Positions 1 through 7,850 of a stretch of DNA of 64,000 nt are shown piece after piece. Under the pieces are notes generated by a model. The model did not search any database and was not told where the DNA came from. It worked only from the letters and a program-made list of their open reading frames with translations. The first letter of the stretch is position 1. Every line of letters begins with the position of its first letter. A program made the translations under genes and the position numbers. The stretch lies in NCBI GenBank assembly GCA_003134765.1, contig PLCM01000032.1:1-64000 (forward strand). Direction: 5' to 3'. Origin of the DNA: Spartobacteria bacterium (GTDB taxonomy: Bacteria; Verrucomicrobiota; Verrucomicrobiia; Chthoniobacterales; UBA10450).

Positions 1-498
1 TGATCTTCCAGTTGTCGTTCGTGGCCAGGGTTGTGCTGCCTTGGTGTAGTTCCAGTTTACATACGTAGCCGCGCCAGTCTTATCGGAACCCACAATGAAG
101 ACGGGACTAAATGCCGAATGATTCACGATGCCGGCACCGGTGATATCCAGTGTCTGGCTGGACGTGCCGAAGTCGCTGGGGTCGATAGGGAACGTATAGG
201 CAGGCGCTGCGGCATTGAACGTCAGCCCGCCGATGGATGTGGTCGCCGCGGAAAACTCGATGGACTTCTGGGTCGAAGCATCGAACGACGCCGTCCCATC
301 CGGCACGGTCGGGCTTGATGACCAGTTTGCGCCCGTGTTCCAGACATCCGTGCCCGGAGCGCCGAGCCAGGTCCCATCCGTGGCATGAGCCGCTATCGCC
401 CAGAGCATGGAGAGCAGCAGCGCACCGCCGCGGAACAGCATAAAGCAGCGGGATCTGCCGAGTCCCGATGACGCTAGCGACGGTTGTTGGTTACACAT
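1..498 (-). CDS. Secreted surface protein, N-terminal part; runs off left edge through an out-of-frame junction
   Basis: The reading frame is open from an ATG at 498 to the window edge (166 codons). The start is chosen because GAAGGG and GCATTGCTT lie just upstream exactly as in the three neighbouring surface genes. Residues about 19-40 form a signal peptide ending in AAHA. The mature start (GTWLGAPGTDVWNTGANW, then PDGTASFDAS) resembles autotransporter-associated beta-strand proteins. At about position 56 the DNA changes abruptly into a copy of the C-terminal-module sequence seen in the next gene (encoding LELHQGSTTLATNDNWKI), but that copy is one base out of the N-terminal frame. The gene is therefore either a broken chimera or, more simply, a contig end collapsed onto a repeat. 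Function is unknown beyond a secreted or surface role. Confidence 0.6.
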   Translation of the reverse strand, partial: MCNQQPSLASSGLGRSRCFMLFRGGALLLSMLWAIAAHATDGTWLGAPGTDVWNTGANWSSSPTVPDGTASFDASTQKSIEFSAATTSIGGLTFNAAAPAYTFPIDPSDFGTSSQTLDITGAGIVNHSAFSPVFIVGSDKTGAATYVNWNYTKAAQPWPRTTTGRS

Positions 499-501
499 GG
501 C

Positions 502-547
502 TTCCCTTCTGGAAGCAATGCGGAAAAACGGGCCAGGGAACGGACAT
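502..547 (-). promoter_or_regulatory. Shared surface-gene leader element, copy 1
   Basis: Read on the minus strand this is GTCCGTT, then CCGTTTTTCCGCATTGC, then GAAGGG just before the ATG. The same block precedes the other surface genes at 3834-3879, 7301-7347 and 10107-10154. GAAGGG probably acts as the ribosome binding site; the upstream part may be a promoter or a structured leader. Confidence 0.55.
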
Positions 548-701
548 TTTTCCGAGAAAAACTTTTCCCGCTCACTGGCCTGCTGTCTGATGGCGGCAGC
601 CAGGATGGCCGCCTGCCCCGCAGCCGCGACGGCCGCGGCCACCCTCTCCATCGAAAGAGAAATGCATTGCTCACGGCAAGTCGAATGCTTATGCTTCCCT
701 C

Positions 702-962
702 ATGAAAGTCGCCAAAAAGTCGCCGAAACGTCGCCCGGCTAAACGCGCTACACTCACACTGCCCGCCCAGGGTTATCGCGCCGTGGATGAGTTGCGAGGA
801 GACCTGTCGCGCAGCTCGTATCTGCATGGTCTGCTCGATCGGGAAAAAGCGCGCCGGCAACGGGAGGCGTTTGTCGCCCGCGCGAACGCGCAGTGCACGG
901 AAGCCTTTTGCCGCGAAGCGGTCCGGCTCAATGCCCGTCTCCCAGTTCACGGCGAGAAATGA
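702..962 (+). CDS. Ribbon-helix-helix-type antitoxin of a type II toxin-antitoxin pair
   Basis: An 86-residue protein. A basic N-terminus (KVAKKSPKRRPAKR) leads into a strand TLTLP and two helices (QGYRAVDELRGDL, then SRSSYLHGLLDREKARR), the size and layout of an RHH DNA-binding fold. The C-terminal tail (CTEAFCREAVRLNARLPVH) looks like the toxin-binding tail of MazE-like antitoxins. Its stop overlaps the next start as ATGA (959-962), the tight coupling typical of antitoxin-toxin operons. It would neutralise the downstream toxin and repress the operon. The family call is from pattern only; it could be another small DNA-binding protein. The pair sits in the space that in the paralogous loci is the intergenic region between surface gene and sigma gene. 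Confidence 0.62.
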   Translation: MKVAKKSPKRRPAKRATLTLPAQGYRAVDELRGDLSRSSYLHGLLDREKARRQREAFVARANAQCTEAFCREAVRLNARLPVHGEK

Positions 963-1252
963 GGTTGACTCTGTATTGCTCCACGACGCGCGGAGACGAG
1001 CCCAACTATGTCGCGATTCAGGACCCGGCCCTGGCCGCAATTCCAACCGTGCTGGTTTGTCCGATGCTGCGGCAGATGGAGTGGGCGGACTTTCGCGCAA
1101 AAGTCGAATGGGACGACGCTATCTATATCGTGGCCTGCGACCTCGCCCGCCCCGTGCACCGTCAGGGACTTCGCCATCTTGGAGAGCTGAGCGAAGAAGA
1201 ATCGACCGCGGTGATGAAGGCATTTGCAGAGTTGCTGGCGCGCGATCTGTGA
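959..1252 (+). CDS. CcdB/MazF-like toxin of the type II pair
   Basis: A 97-residue protein translated from the ATG at 959, four bases overlapping the antitoxin stop. A longer start at 893 lies inside the antitoxin gene and is unlikely. It begins with a short strand (MRLTLYCST), has an IPTVLVCPM strand near residue 30, and ends in LGELSEEESTAVMKAFAELLA, the last helix typical of the CcdB/MazF fold. Known members either cleave mRNA or poison gyrase; the sequence does not tell me which. The overlap and size strongly support a toxin-antitoxin operon. The downstream DNA (1254-1306) is a copy of the sigma-gene promoter, not part of this operon. Confidence 0.62.
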   Translation: MRLTLYCSTTRGDEPNYVAIQDPALAAIPTVLVCPMLRQMEWADFRAKVEWDDAIYIVACDLARPVHRQGLRHLGELSEEESTAVMKAFAELLARDL

Positions 1253-1253
1253 T

Positions 1254-1303
1254 TCAAAAAAGTCCCACTTCCCGCGAAGGGGGTAGATGTCTTCGGGAAG
1301 AGA
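1254..1303 (+). promoter_or_regulatory. Orphan copy of the ECF sigma-gene promoter and start
   Basis: Carries AAAAAAGT, CTTCCCGCG, GGGTAGAT and the short palindrome TCTTCGGGAAGA, followed by GTGGAGACGCC, matching the region in front of the intact sigma gene (10162-10225). Only the first few sigma codons remain; the following bases do not continue the gene. Confidence 0.55.
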
Positions 1304-1376
1304 GTGGAGACGCCTCTCCTCGCCGAGGGGCGGATGTTATTCGCGTGTCTCAGGTGTGGTAACGCGGACGCGCGCC

Positions 1377-3830
1377 TTACTGCAAATTGTATACCTCGAC
1401 GAGCCCAACACCGGTCGTGCTGTTCTTCCCGCGGACGATGGCGGTGTAATTACCGGGAGCTAGAGTCGCTACCAAGGCCGATTCCAAATCGTTTGTCGGT
1501 GGAATCGTCGTCGCTTCGATCTCGGCTTGCTGTGACTGGCCGGTCTGATCGTTGATCTTCCAGTTGTCATTGGTCGCGAGCGTAGTCCCACTTCCGTCGT
1601 GCAGCTCAAGAGTTGGATCGGCCAGAACGCCCGCCACTCCAGCGCCACTCAGGGATGGTCCAAGCGCACGCACGATCACTTTCGCGGGAGTGCTGCAGAT
1701 TCCACCGCCTACGATCAACCCACCAATCATGACATTGTTACCTGTGTCTACAAATCCACGCGTGCTGATGTTCGCCAGCTGGGAGTTCGCGCTTTGCGCC
1801 AGATCGTAAACCTCGACTAAGCCGACGCCCGTCCCTCCATTCTTACCGGCAAGAATGGCGGTGTATGGCCCTGGAGTAAGAGTCGTCAGGATTGCCGATT
1901 CCAAGTCGTTAACCGGAGGAATTGTCGTGGAGCGGATGTCAGTTTCTTGCGATTGGCCGGTTAGATCGTTGATTTTCCAGTTGTCGTTTGTAGCGAGTGT
2001 CGTGCTGCCTTGATGGAGTTCCAAAGTCGGATCAGACAAAGTAGCGCCAACTCCGGTGAGCGAAGGACCCATCCCGCGAAGAATAACCTTCTTTGGATCG
2101 TTTCCAGTGATGATAAAACCAGCGATGAGCACCTGGTCTCCAGTCAGGACGCGCATCCGGGTGGAAATATTGAGCAAGGTTGCGGCTGGACTTGGCGCTG
2201 GGGTCGGGGTCGACAGAGCAAAAGCATAAACTTTGTTGTCATTGGCGATGTAAATGCGCCCGCGAGCCGCGATCCCGGTGTTGTATCTGCGGGCGCCGGT
2301 CATCAACTCATTAGCGCCGCCGCCGGCATAAACAGCGTTGCCGGTATCACCATCGTAACCGTGCAAGCGTCGATCGCCTTCGGCCCCGACTACCCATACA
2401 GTCACGTTGTTGATTCCATCGGTGGAGGTGACGAAAGGCGAGCCGCGTCCGCTTTGGTTCACGCTCCACGCGCTCGTGATGGTGGGCGGATTGGTGGGAT
2501 TGATACGAAAAGCGGTCAGATTGGTGTTGCTGTCGCGAAAAGCCACATAGGTGCCCGAGCTCGTCCGATAGGTAGCTGCCGCCTGAATGATCTCGCTGCT
2601 GGAAACGTGCGACTGCGCCACCGGGTTGCTGACGCCACCGAGGTTGCCGCGATTGAGCAAATACGCATTTCCATCTTTGCCGAGCGAAACCACAAGTTTA
2701 GAAGGCGTGGCGCCGGGAACGTCCACGAGCAATGGGCCGGACCCACCAATGTCGATATCGCCGTTGTCGAGCGATTTCCAGTTGTTGGGCGCCCAATAAT
2801 CATTGGTGACACCACTGAATACCGGACCGGATTGGAAGCGGATAATCGCTTCACCACCACTCCAGGTGGTCGCGCTAAAAGTGTTTCCCGTCGCTATAAA
2901 TGGAGTTGCACCGTCACTGGAAACGCCGCCAACTGACCAGGCACCACCACCGGTCACCGGAGTGGCCCAGGCGGTTACGCTCGCAGGGTTGTTTATGGGC
3001 ACGCCGACCAGCCAGCCGTGATAAATTCCGCAGTCGCCGAAATGTCCGCCATAAGGGACATAAACAACGTTATTCACGATGGCTAATGCGCCGCGTTCAT
3101 TTTGCACCGACGACGTAAAGGAGGTGCTTCCCGACACGGCTTTGGCATCAACGTCCACCGGCCAGCCCGAATTGATGGCGCCCGTGTCGACGTTCAGGGA
3201 AAAAATGAGGTGTTTCTTAGTCGTGCCACCGTCGGGGGTAGTCATTGCGTCGAAGAAAAGTGAGCGCGAAGCAAAATCCACGATGGGTGTGCCGGTGATG
3301 CCGAGTGGATCGATGTTGCCGCAGGGGAGATTTGCTAAGGGCACAGGCGTGCCAACGTTGCGTTGCCAGATAATGCTGCCGTCGATCGCGTCGAGCGCGT
3401 AAACATTGTTCGATTCCGTCACGGCAATAATCATTGCCTTACAGCCCGGGCCGCCCTCGATGTAAAGTGGTTGGGCGTAGACGTTGCCAACGATCGTACC
3501 GTTAAAGTTTGTGGCGCGCGTCAGATTGGCGGCGGCGGCCTGCGTGAACGCGGGGTCGATGTAAAGACCGTCACGCGAATCATGGTTGTGATGCTGGGTG
3601 ACGTTGACTGCCGTGGCCGTGGTCGCTGCTGTCGCTTCGCCTCCGTATGGCACCAGGGGATCCGGCAATTTTTCCACTGCATAAATGTCGTGCACCGTAG
3701 GAGAGGCGGGCGCTTGGGCGTGGCCGGTCACAGACCGCCCCATTGAGACGGCGAGAATCATGGCCACGCCGGCGACCAGATATGACGGTGTCCTCAAGAT
3801 TGCGAATTTGAGTGATAGGTTCCTTTTCAT
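1377..3830 (-). CDS. Secreted PQQ-type beta-propeller protein with tandem C-terminal surface module
   Basis: An 817-residue protein with a clear signal peptide (MKRNLSLKFAILRTPSYLVA, ending near HAQA). The middle (about residues 60-540) has PQQ/quinoprotein-like propeller repeats, for example NVYALDAIDGSIIWQRNVGT and LLVDVPGATPSKLVVSLGKD; I see no dehydrogenase catalytic signature, so enzyme activity is not claimed. A short Pro/Thr/Ala linker (STPTPAPSPAA) leads to two copies of a roughly 130-residue module (LLNISTRMRVLTGDQVLIAG, then LANISTRGFVDTGNNVMIGG), ending in VGLVEVYNLQ. The same module ends the next two genes. It probably acts at or outside the outer membrane. A copy of the shared leader lies upstream (3834-3879). 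Confidence 0.8.
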   Translation of the reverse strand: MKRNLSLKFAILRTPSYLVAGVAMILAVSMGRSVTGHAQAPASPTVHDIYAVEKLPDPLVPYGGEATAATTATAVNVTQHHNHDSRDGLYIDPAFTQAAAANLTRATNFNGTIVGNVYAQPLYIEGGPGCKAMIIAVTESNNVYALDAIDGSIIWQRNVGTPVPLANLPCGNIDPLGITGTPIVDFASRSLFFDAMTTPDGGTTKKHLIFSLNVDTGAINSGWPVDVDAKAVSGSTSFTSSVQNERGALAIVNNVVYVPYGGHFGDCGIYHGWLVGVPINNPASVTAWATPVTGGGAWSVGGVSSDGATPFIATGNTFSATTWSGGEAIIRFQSGPVFSGVTNDYWAPNNWKSLDNGDIDIGGSGPLLVDVPGATPSKLVVSLGKDGNAYLLNRGNLGGVSNPVAQSHVSSSEIIQAAATYRTSSGTYVAFRDSNTNLTAFRINPTNPPTITSAWSVNQSGRGSPFVTSTDGINNVTVWVVGAEGDRRLHGYDGDTGNAVYAGGGANELMTGARRYNTGIAARGRIYIANDNKVYAFALSTPTPAPSPAATLLNISTRMRVLTGDQVLIAGFIITGNDPKKVILRGMGPSLTGVGATLSDPTLELHQGSTTLATNDNWKINDLTGQSQETDIRSTTIPPVNDLESAILTTLTPGPYTAILAGKNGGTGVGLVEVYDLAQSANSQLANISTRGFVDTGNNVMIGGLIVGGGICSTPAKVIVRALGPSLSGAGVAGVLADPTLELHDGSGTTLATNDNWKINDQTGQSQQAEIEATTIPPTNDLESALVATLAPGNYTAIVRGKNSTTGVGLVEVYNLQ

Positions 3831-3833
3831 AAT

Positions 3834-3879
3834 TTGCCTTCACCAAGCAATGCGGAAAAACGGGCCCGAAAACGGAATA
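3834..3879 (-). promoter_or_regulatory. Shared surface-gene leader element, copy 2
   Basis: On the minus strand: TTCCGTT, spacer, CCGTTTTTCCGCATTGC, TTGGTGAAGGC, then the start codon of the propeller gene. Farther upstream lies an A/T-rich stretch (AAATTATTT, 3889-3897) shared with the orphan copy at 7642-7674. Confidence 0.55.
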
Positions 3880-3970
3880 TCGCGCCGGAAATAATTTCTC
3901 TCCAGGCCCCGACTGCGGGTCAACGCGGGCATTCTTCTGAGCAATTCTAAGCGCACAGCGTCGCATTGAG

Positions 3971-5120
3971 GGCTATTGGATGTTATAAACTTCCACGAGG
4001 CCGACGCCCGTAGTGCCACCGTTGCCGCGCACAATCGCAGTGTAAGCGCCAGGAGGCAGCGACCGCAGCACAGCGCTCTCGCGCGGGTCGTTAGGGGCAA
4101 GATTAACGGCCTGGACCTCCGCCGCGGAAGGATCCTCCTGCCAGTCGTTATTGAACACTAAGAGCGCGCCGTTGCCATCGTGTAACTCAAGTGTCGGATC
4201 CTGGAGCGCTCCCGTGATTCCGAAGTTGCCAAGCGTAGGTCCTATTGCCCGCACGACCACTTTCCCGTTGCCGCCGCCGCCTCCACCGATAATCAAACCG
4301 CCAATCATGACGTTGTCGCCCGTATCGACAAAGCCCCGCGTGGCGATATTCCCGAACCGGGAATTGGCGGCCTGGTTAAGATCATAGGCTTCAACCACAC
4401 CTATCCCAGTGGTGTCGTTTTTCCCACGCACGATCGCCGTGTAGCCGGCGTTGTTTGCCGGCAAGGTGATCACGATGGCCGATTCCAAGTCATTGCTCGG
4501 AGGAATGCCCGTCGCTTCGATCTCGGCCTGCTGACTGCTGCCGTCGGGCCTCGTTTTCCAGTTATCATTGCTAGCCAGCAACGCGCCATCTCCACTATGC
4601 ACTTCAAGGGTGGGATCAGCCAGCACACCGTTAAAGAACTGAGCTAACGAAGGACCGATCGCACGCACAATCACCTTCTTCGGGTCGGTTCCTGTGATAA
4701 TGAAGCCGCCGATCAGCACGTTCTCCCCCGTTTGCACGCGGAGGCGGGTGGCGATGTTGAGAAGCTGGGACGGGCCAGCCGTAGGCGTTGGAGTCGGCGT
4801 AGGGACAGGGGTAGATGTTGGCGTTGCTGTCGGCGTCGCTGTAGGAGTCGCTGTCGCTGTTGCTGTGGGAGTCGCAGTCGCCGTTGCCGTGGCTGTAGGG
4901 CTAGGTGTGGGTGTTGGGGTTCCAGGGCAGTTAGCAAAACTCCAGTTAGCGCCGTTATTGCCCGAATTGATGCCGCCGATAACCGTGATCGCCGCGCTCC
5001 CTGCTTGATCCTGCACATCAACATCCGTCATGGAAAAAATTCCACCGCCCGACCATGCGCGCTGAGTGCCGGGGACGCTGGAGCGAAGCAGGATCTTTGT
5101 TGCATCGCCGCAAGCAGCTC
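3971..5120. repeat. Direct repeat, copy A: 3' part of a surface gene
   Basis: About 1.15 kb nearly identical to 7855-8998. It covers the tandem C-terminal module, the Pro/Thr/Ala linker and the preceding CPG/WSGGGIFSMTDVD region. Differences are mostly single bases plus length changes in the linker, so the duplication or a conversion event is recent. Confidence 0.9.
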
Positions 5121-7296
5121 CACCGCCATTTAGCTTGATTGTCCCGGCGTTTGAAACATCTGCGGCCAGGGTCAGGCCGCCGCTACCAGTGAAGTCGAGC
5201 GTGCAGCCGCCGTCGATCGTGAGAAAGGCCACGCCATTAATGACAGTGCCGCTGGCGGGCTTGACTGTGACGCTGTTAACCAGATGAATGTCGTTGCGCC
5301 CATTCGTGTTGTAGGTTCCCGTGCCAGCGAGATTCTGTGTCGTACTGGCAACGCCGCCGACGCCATTGAAGCGAAGCTCGGCAAAGCCGCTGCTGCTGAT
5401 AATCGAACCGCCATTAGTGAAGGTTGTGCCCTGAAAAAAGAGATAGCGGTTGTTCATGTCCAGCGTGCCTCCGCTAGCCACTGTCACATCGCCGTTCGTT
5501 GTCGTGTCGGCGCTCTCCATGAAGGTTGCGCCAGAGTCAATCGTCATCCTGGCAAAGGTGCCTGTCCCCGTGGTAATGCCACTGACCGCTTCAAACGGCA
5601 CAGTGGTAAGGCCGGCGAAATTGACCGTCACCGGGCCTTGCGTTTGAAGTATGCCGGCACCGGAAATCGTGCCGCTATTGGTAATAGTTCCGTTCTTAAA
5701 TACGAGCGTATTCGGCAGTGACAACGTACTGCCGGACGCAATCAAGAGAGGAGTCACGCCACCGATAACCGTTCCGCTGGCAGGCGTGACAGTGGTAGTG
5801 TTGATGATGTGGATGTCAATCAGAAAGCCACTGCTCGCGTAAGTGCCCGTGCCCGCGATAGTCTGCGTCGTGCCGGCAACGCCGCCAACCCCATTGAAGT
5901 CGATCTCCCCATCTGTGGACGTACTACTGAAGATTGAGCCGCTATTGGTGAAAGTCGTCCCTTGAAATTCCAAAAACCGATTGTGAGTGTCCAGGCTGCC
6001 GCCGCTGACCACGGTAAAATCGCCGTTTGCTGTTAAGGTGTCGTTCTGGACCAGTGTCGCCCCGTTATCGATCGTCACCCTTCCGAAGTTGCCGCTGGCC
6101 GTGGTAATACCATTGACGGCTTCAAACGGCGCAGTTGTGCTGCCGGGGAAACTGAGCGTCACCGGGCCCTGGGTTTGCAGGATGCCTGGGCCGGAAATCG
6201 TGCCGCTGTTGTTGATAGTTCCGTTCTCGAAAACGAAATTACTCGGCAGTGACAACGTACTGCCGGCCGCAATGAAGAGAGGAGTCACGCCACCGATAAC
6301 CGTTCCGGCGGCAGGCGTGACGGTGGTAGTGTTGATGATGTGGATGTCAACCAGAAACCCAGCGCTCGCGTAAGTGCCCGTACCCGCGATGGTCTGGGTC
6401 GTGCCGGCAGCGGCGCCAACCCCATTGAAATCGATCTCCCCGTCGGTGGACGTGCTACTAAAGATTGAGCCGCCATTTGTGAAAGTCGTACCCTGAAATT
6501 CCAAAAACTGATTGTGCATGTCCAGGCTGCCGCCACTTGTCACCGTAAGATCCCCGTTGGCCGTTAAAGTGTTGCCCTCGACCAGTGTCGCCCCGTTATC
6601 GATCGTCACCCTTCCGAAGTTGCCTTGGCTCGTGGTGGTGCCACTGACGGCTTCAAACGGCGCGGTGGTGCTGCCGGCGGAATTGACCGTCACCGGCCCC
6701 TGGGTTTGTAGTATGCCGGCGCCAGAAATCGTGCCGCTGTTACTGATAGTTGTGCCGTTCTTGACCACCAGTGTATTCGGCAGCGACAAAGTATTGCCGG
6801 CGTCAATTGTAAAGGTGTGCACGCCATTGATGACAGCTCCACTTGCCGGCGTGACTGTCGTCGTGTTGATGATGTGCAAGTCCACAGGTTTGGTGGGATC
6901 ATACGTGCCCGCGCCGGCCATTGTTTGCGTGGTGCTGGCAGCGCCGGCCACGCCTTGGAAGCGAAGCTCGCCGATGCCGGTACTGCTGATGATCGAGCCA
7001 CTGTTTGTAAAGGTCCCGCCTTGAAAGAAGAGAAAGTTATTCGTCATGTCCAGCGTGCCGTTGACTGTCAGGTCGGCACAAGTTTGATTTCCATCTTCGG
7101 TGACAGTGTGGCCGTTCGAGATGATGACGTTATCGCTTGCGCCGGGAACGCCCGCACCACCCCAGGTGGCGGAACTACCCCAACTTCCCGATTGCGTGCT
7201 CGTGAAAGTCGTAGCATGGACCTGCCCTGCCCACGCGCTTGCGATCAAGAATATGGGTAACGCCAACCATTTACAGAATCGCTGATTCGTTTTCAT
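3973..7296 (-). CDS. Large repetitive secreted surface protein with tandem C-terminal module
   Basis: 1107 residues from the ATG at 7296. A longer frame reaches 7431, but the ATG at 7296 is followed by a signal peptide (MKTNQRFCKWLALPIFLIAS, ending VHA) and preceded by GAAGGGCAAAACT. The mature start (TFTSTQSGSWGSSATWGG) is followed by four repeats of about 165 residues, each with an LDM-N-FLFFQGTTFTN-GSI core and a GTGTY segment, probably a beta-helix or adhesin-like shaft. Then come a WSGGGIFSMTDVD block, a Pro/Thr/Ala linker of about 45 residues and the two-copy C-terminal module ending VGLVEVYNIQ. Its 3' third is a near-perfect copy of the neighbour at 7851-10103, which has only two shaft repeats. 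Role inferred: cell-surface attachment or structural protein. Confidence 0.82.
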   Translation of the reverse strand: MKTNQRFCKWLALPIFLIASAWAGQVHATTFTSTQSGSWGSSATWGGAGVPGASDNVIISNGHTVTEDGNQTCADLTVNGTLDMTNNFLFFQGGTFTNSGSIISSTGIGELRFQGVAGAASTTQTMAGAGTYDPTKPVDLHIINTTTVTPASGAVINGVHTFTIDAGNTLSLPNTLVVKNGTTISNSGTISGAGILQTQGPVTVNSAGSTTAPFEAVSGTTTSQGNFGRVTIDNGATLVEGNTLTANGDLTVTSGGSLDMHNQFLEFQGTTFTNGGSIFSSTSTDGEIDFNGVGAAAGTTQTIAGTGTYASAGFLVDIHIINTTTVTPAAGTVIGGVTPLFIAAGSTLSLPSNFVFENGTINNSGTISGPGILQTQGPVTLSFPGSTTAPFEAVNGITTASGNFGRVTIDNGATLVQNDTLTANGDFTVVSGGSLDTHNRFLEFQGTTFTNSGSIFSSTSTDGEIDFNGVGGVAGTTQTIAGTGTYASSGFLIDIHIINTTTVTPASGTVIGGVTPLLIASGSTLSLPNTLVFKNGTITNSGTISGAGILQTQGPVTVNFAGLTTVPFEAVSGITTGTGTFARMTIDSGATFMESADTTTNGDVTVASGGTLDMNNRYLFFQGTTFTNGGSIISSSGFAELRFNGVGGVASTTQNLAGTGTYNTNGRNDIHLVNSVTVKPASGTVINGVAFLTIDGGCTLDFTGSGGLTLAADVSNAGTIKLNGGGAACGDATKILLRSSVPGTQRAWSGGGIFSMTDVDVQDQAGSAAITVIGGINSGNNGANWSFANCPGTPTPTPSPTATATATATPTATATATPTATPTATPTSTPVPTPTPTPTAGPSQLLNIATRLRVQTGENVLIGGFIITGTDPKKVIVRAIGPSLAQFFNGVLADPTLEVHSGDGALLASNDNWKTRPDGSSQQAEIEATGIPPSNDLESAIVITLPANNAGYTAIVRGKNDTTGIGVVEAYDLNQAANSRFGNIATRGFVDTGDNVMIGGLIIGGGGGGNGKVVVRAIGPTLGNFGITGALQDPTLELHDGNGALLVFNNDWQEDPSAAEVQAVNLAPNDPRESAVLRSLPPGAYTAIVRGNGGTTGVGLVEVYNIQ

Positions 7297-7300
7297 AGTT

Positions 7301-7347
7301 TTGCCCTTCATTAAGCAATGCGGAAAAACGGCCGCCAAAACGGACAT
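7301..7347 (-). promoter_or_regulatory. Shared surface-gene leader element, copy 3
   Basis: Minus strand GTCCGTTTTGG, CCGTTTTTCCGCATTGC and GAAGGGCAAAACT before the ATG at 7296. It faces a relic sigma promoter (7352-7406), so the original arrangement was a divergent promoter pair as still seen at 10104-10214. Confidence 0.6.
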
Positions 7348-7351
7348 GCGA

Positions 7352-7406
7352 TTAAAAAAGTTTCGCTTCCCGCGGCACGACGGGGTACCTTTCTTCCGGG
7401 AAGAAA
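7352..7406 (+). promoter_or_regulatory. Sigma-gene promoter copy with palindrome, in front of a sigma relic
   Basis: Contains TTAAAAAAGTTTCGCTTCCC, GGGGTACC and the palindrome CTTTCTTCCGGGAAGAAAG immediately before GTG. Aligns base by base with 10162-10214 in front of the intact sigma gene. Confidence 0.6.
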
Positions 7407-7478
7407 GTGGAAACGCCGCCCGATCACGCACCGCCGCACGATGTCACTCAAATCCTGAAGGATTGGAGTGAGGGCAGA
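7407..7478 (+). pseudogene. Truncated 5' remnant of the ECF sigma factor gene
   Basis: The first 24 codons (GTG start, METP then PPHDVTQILKDWSEG) match the intact sigma gene at 10215 almost exactly. After the sequence GAGGGCAG the similarity stops, and the frame goes on into unrelated arginine-rich codons (REERRWREEPREW). This is the broken copy left when the surface-gene/sigma cassette was duplicated. It cannot make a sigma factor: regions 2 and 4 are missing. Confidence 0.75.
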
Positions 7479-7641
7479 GAAGAGCGACGGTGGCGAGAAG
7501 AACCGCGCGAGTGGTGGACGGTCAGCAATGCCTCGAGGCATAGACTCGTGAAACAGGCGGTAAATGCCCGTGGATTCAAGGGCTTGGCGTTCATGCGATG
7601 GAGATGGTTGGAGTTTTTGGAAAACATTGCGTTCTTTACTT
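7479..7641. other. Unassigned spacer with no supportable gene
   Basis: Lies between the sigma relic and the orphan leader. On the minus strand an ATG at 7627 follows the leader at the spacing seen in the surface genes and opens about 60 codons (MFSKNSNHLHRMNAKPLNPR onward), but there is no signal peptide or recognisable domain. I read it as deletion scar rather than a gene. Confidence 0.4.
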
Positions 7642-7674
7642 CGCAATGCGGAAAGACGGCGCTGAAACGGACAT
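7642..7674 (-). promoter_or_regulatory. Orphan copy of the surface-gene leader
   Basis: Minus strand ATGTCCGTTTCAGC then CCGTCTTTCCGCATTGC. Together with the following AAATTATTTC stretch it matches the leader of the propeller gene (3834-3935), but no surface gene follows it. This suggests that a gene once downstream of it was deleted. Confidence 0.5.
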
Positions 7675-7770
7675 GCGCCGGAAATAATTTCTCTCCAGGC
7701 CCAGACTGCGAGGGCAACGCGGGCATTTTCGTCCCAGCAATTCCAAGCGCACGGAAGAAGACGCGATTGG

Positions 7771-7848
7771 AGCCGGCGCGCCCTCGCGCCGGTGAGGTAA
7801 TATCGCTTTTCCCAGTCGGCGCGGTGGCGCGCCGGGTCCAAGAGATTA
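7771..7848. repeat. Two-hairpin palindromic (REPIN-like) element, absent from the duplicate copy
   Basis: Two hairpins with four-base loops: CCGGCGCG-ccct-CGCGCCGG (7773-7792) and CGGCGCG-gtgg-CGCGCCG (7817-7834). The flanks match the 3936-3975 region, where the two flanks meet directly without the element. Confidence 0.65.
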
Positions 7849-7850
7849 TC

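Noticed and set aside
4694..5133. Plus-strand open frames rich in V/G/A (VGVGVGTGVDVGV) opposite the surface gene.
   Set aside because: They are the complement of the Pro/Thr/Ala linker codons; the minus-strand gene has signal peptide, domains and a leader, so these frames are shadows.
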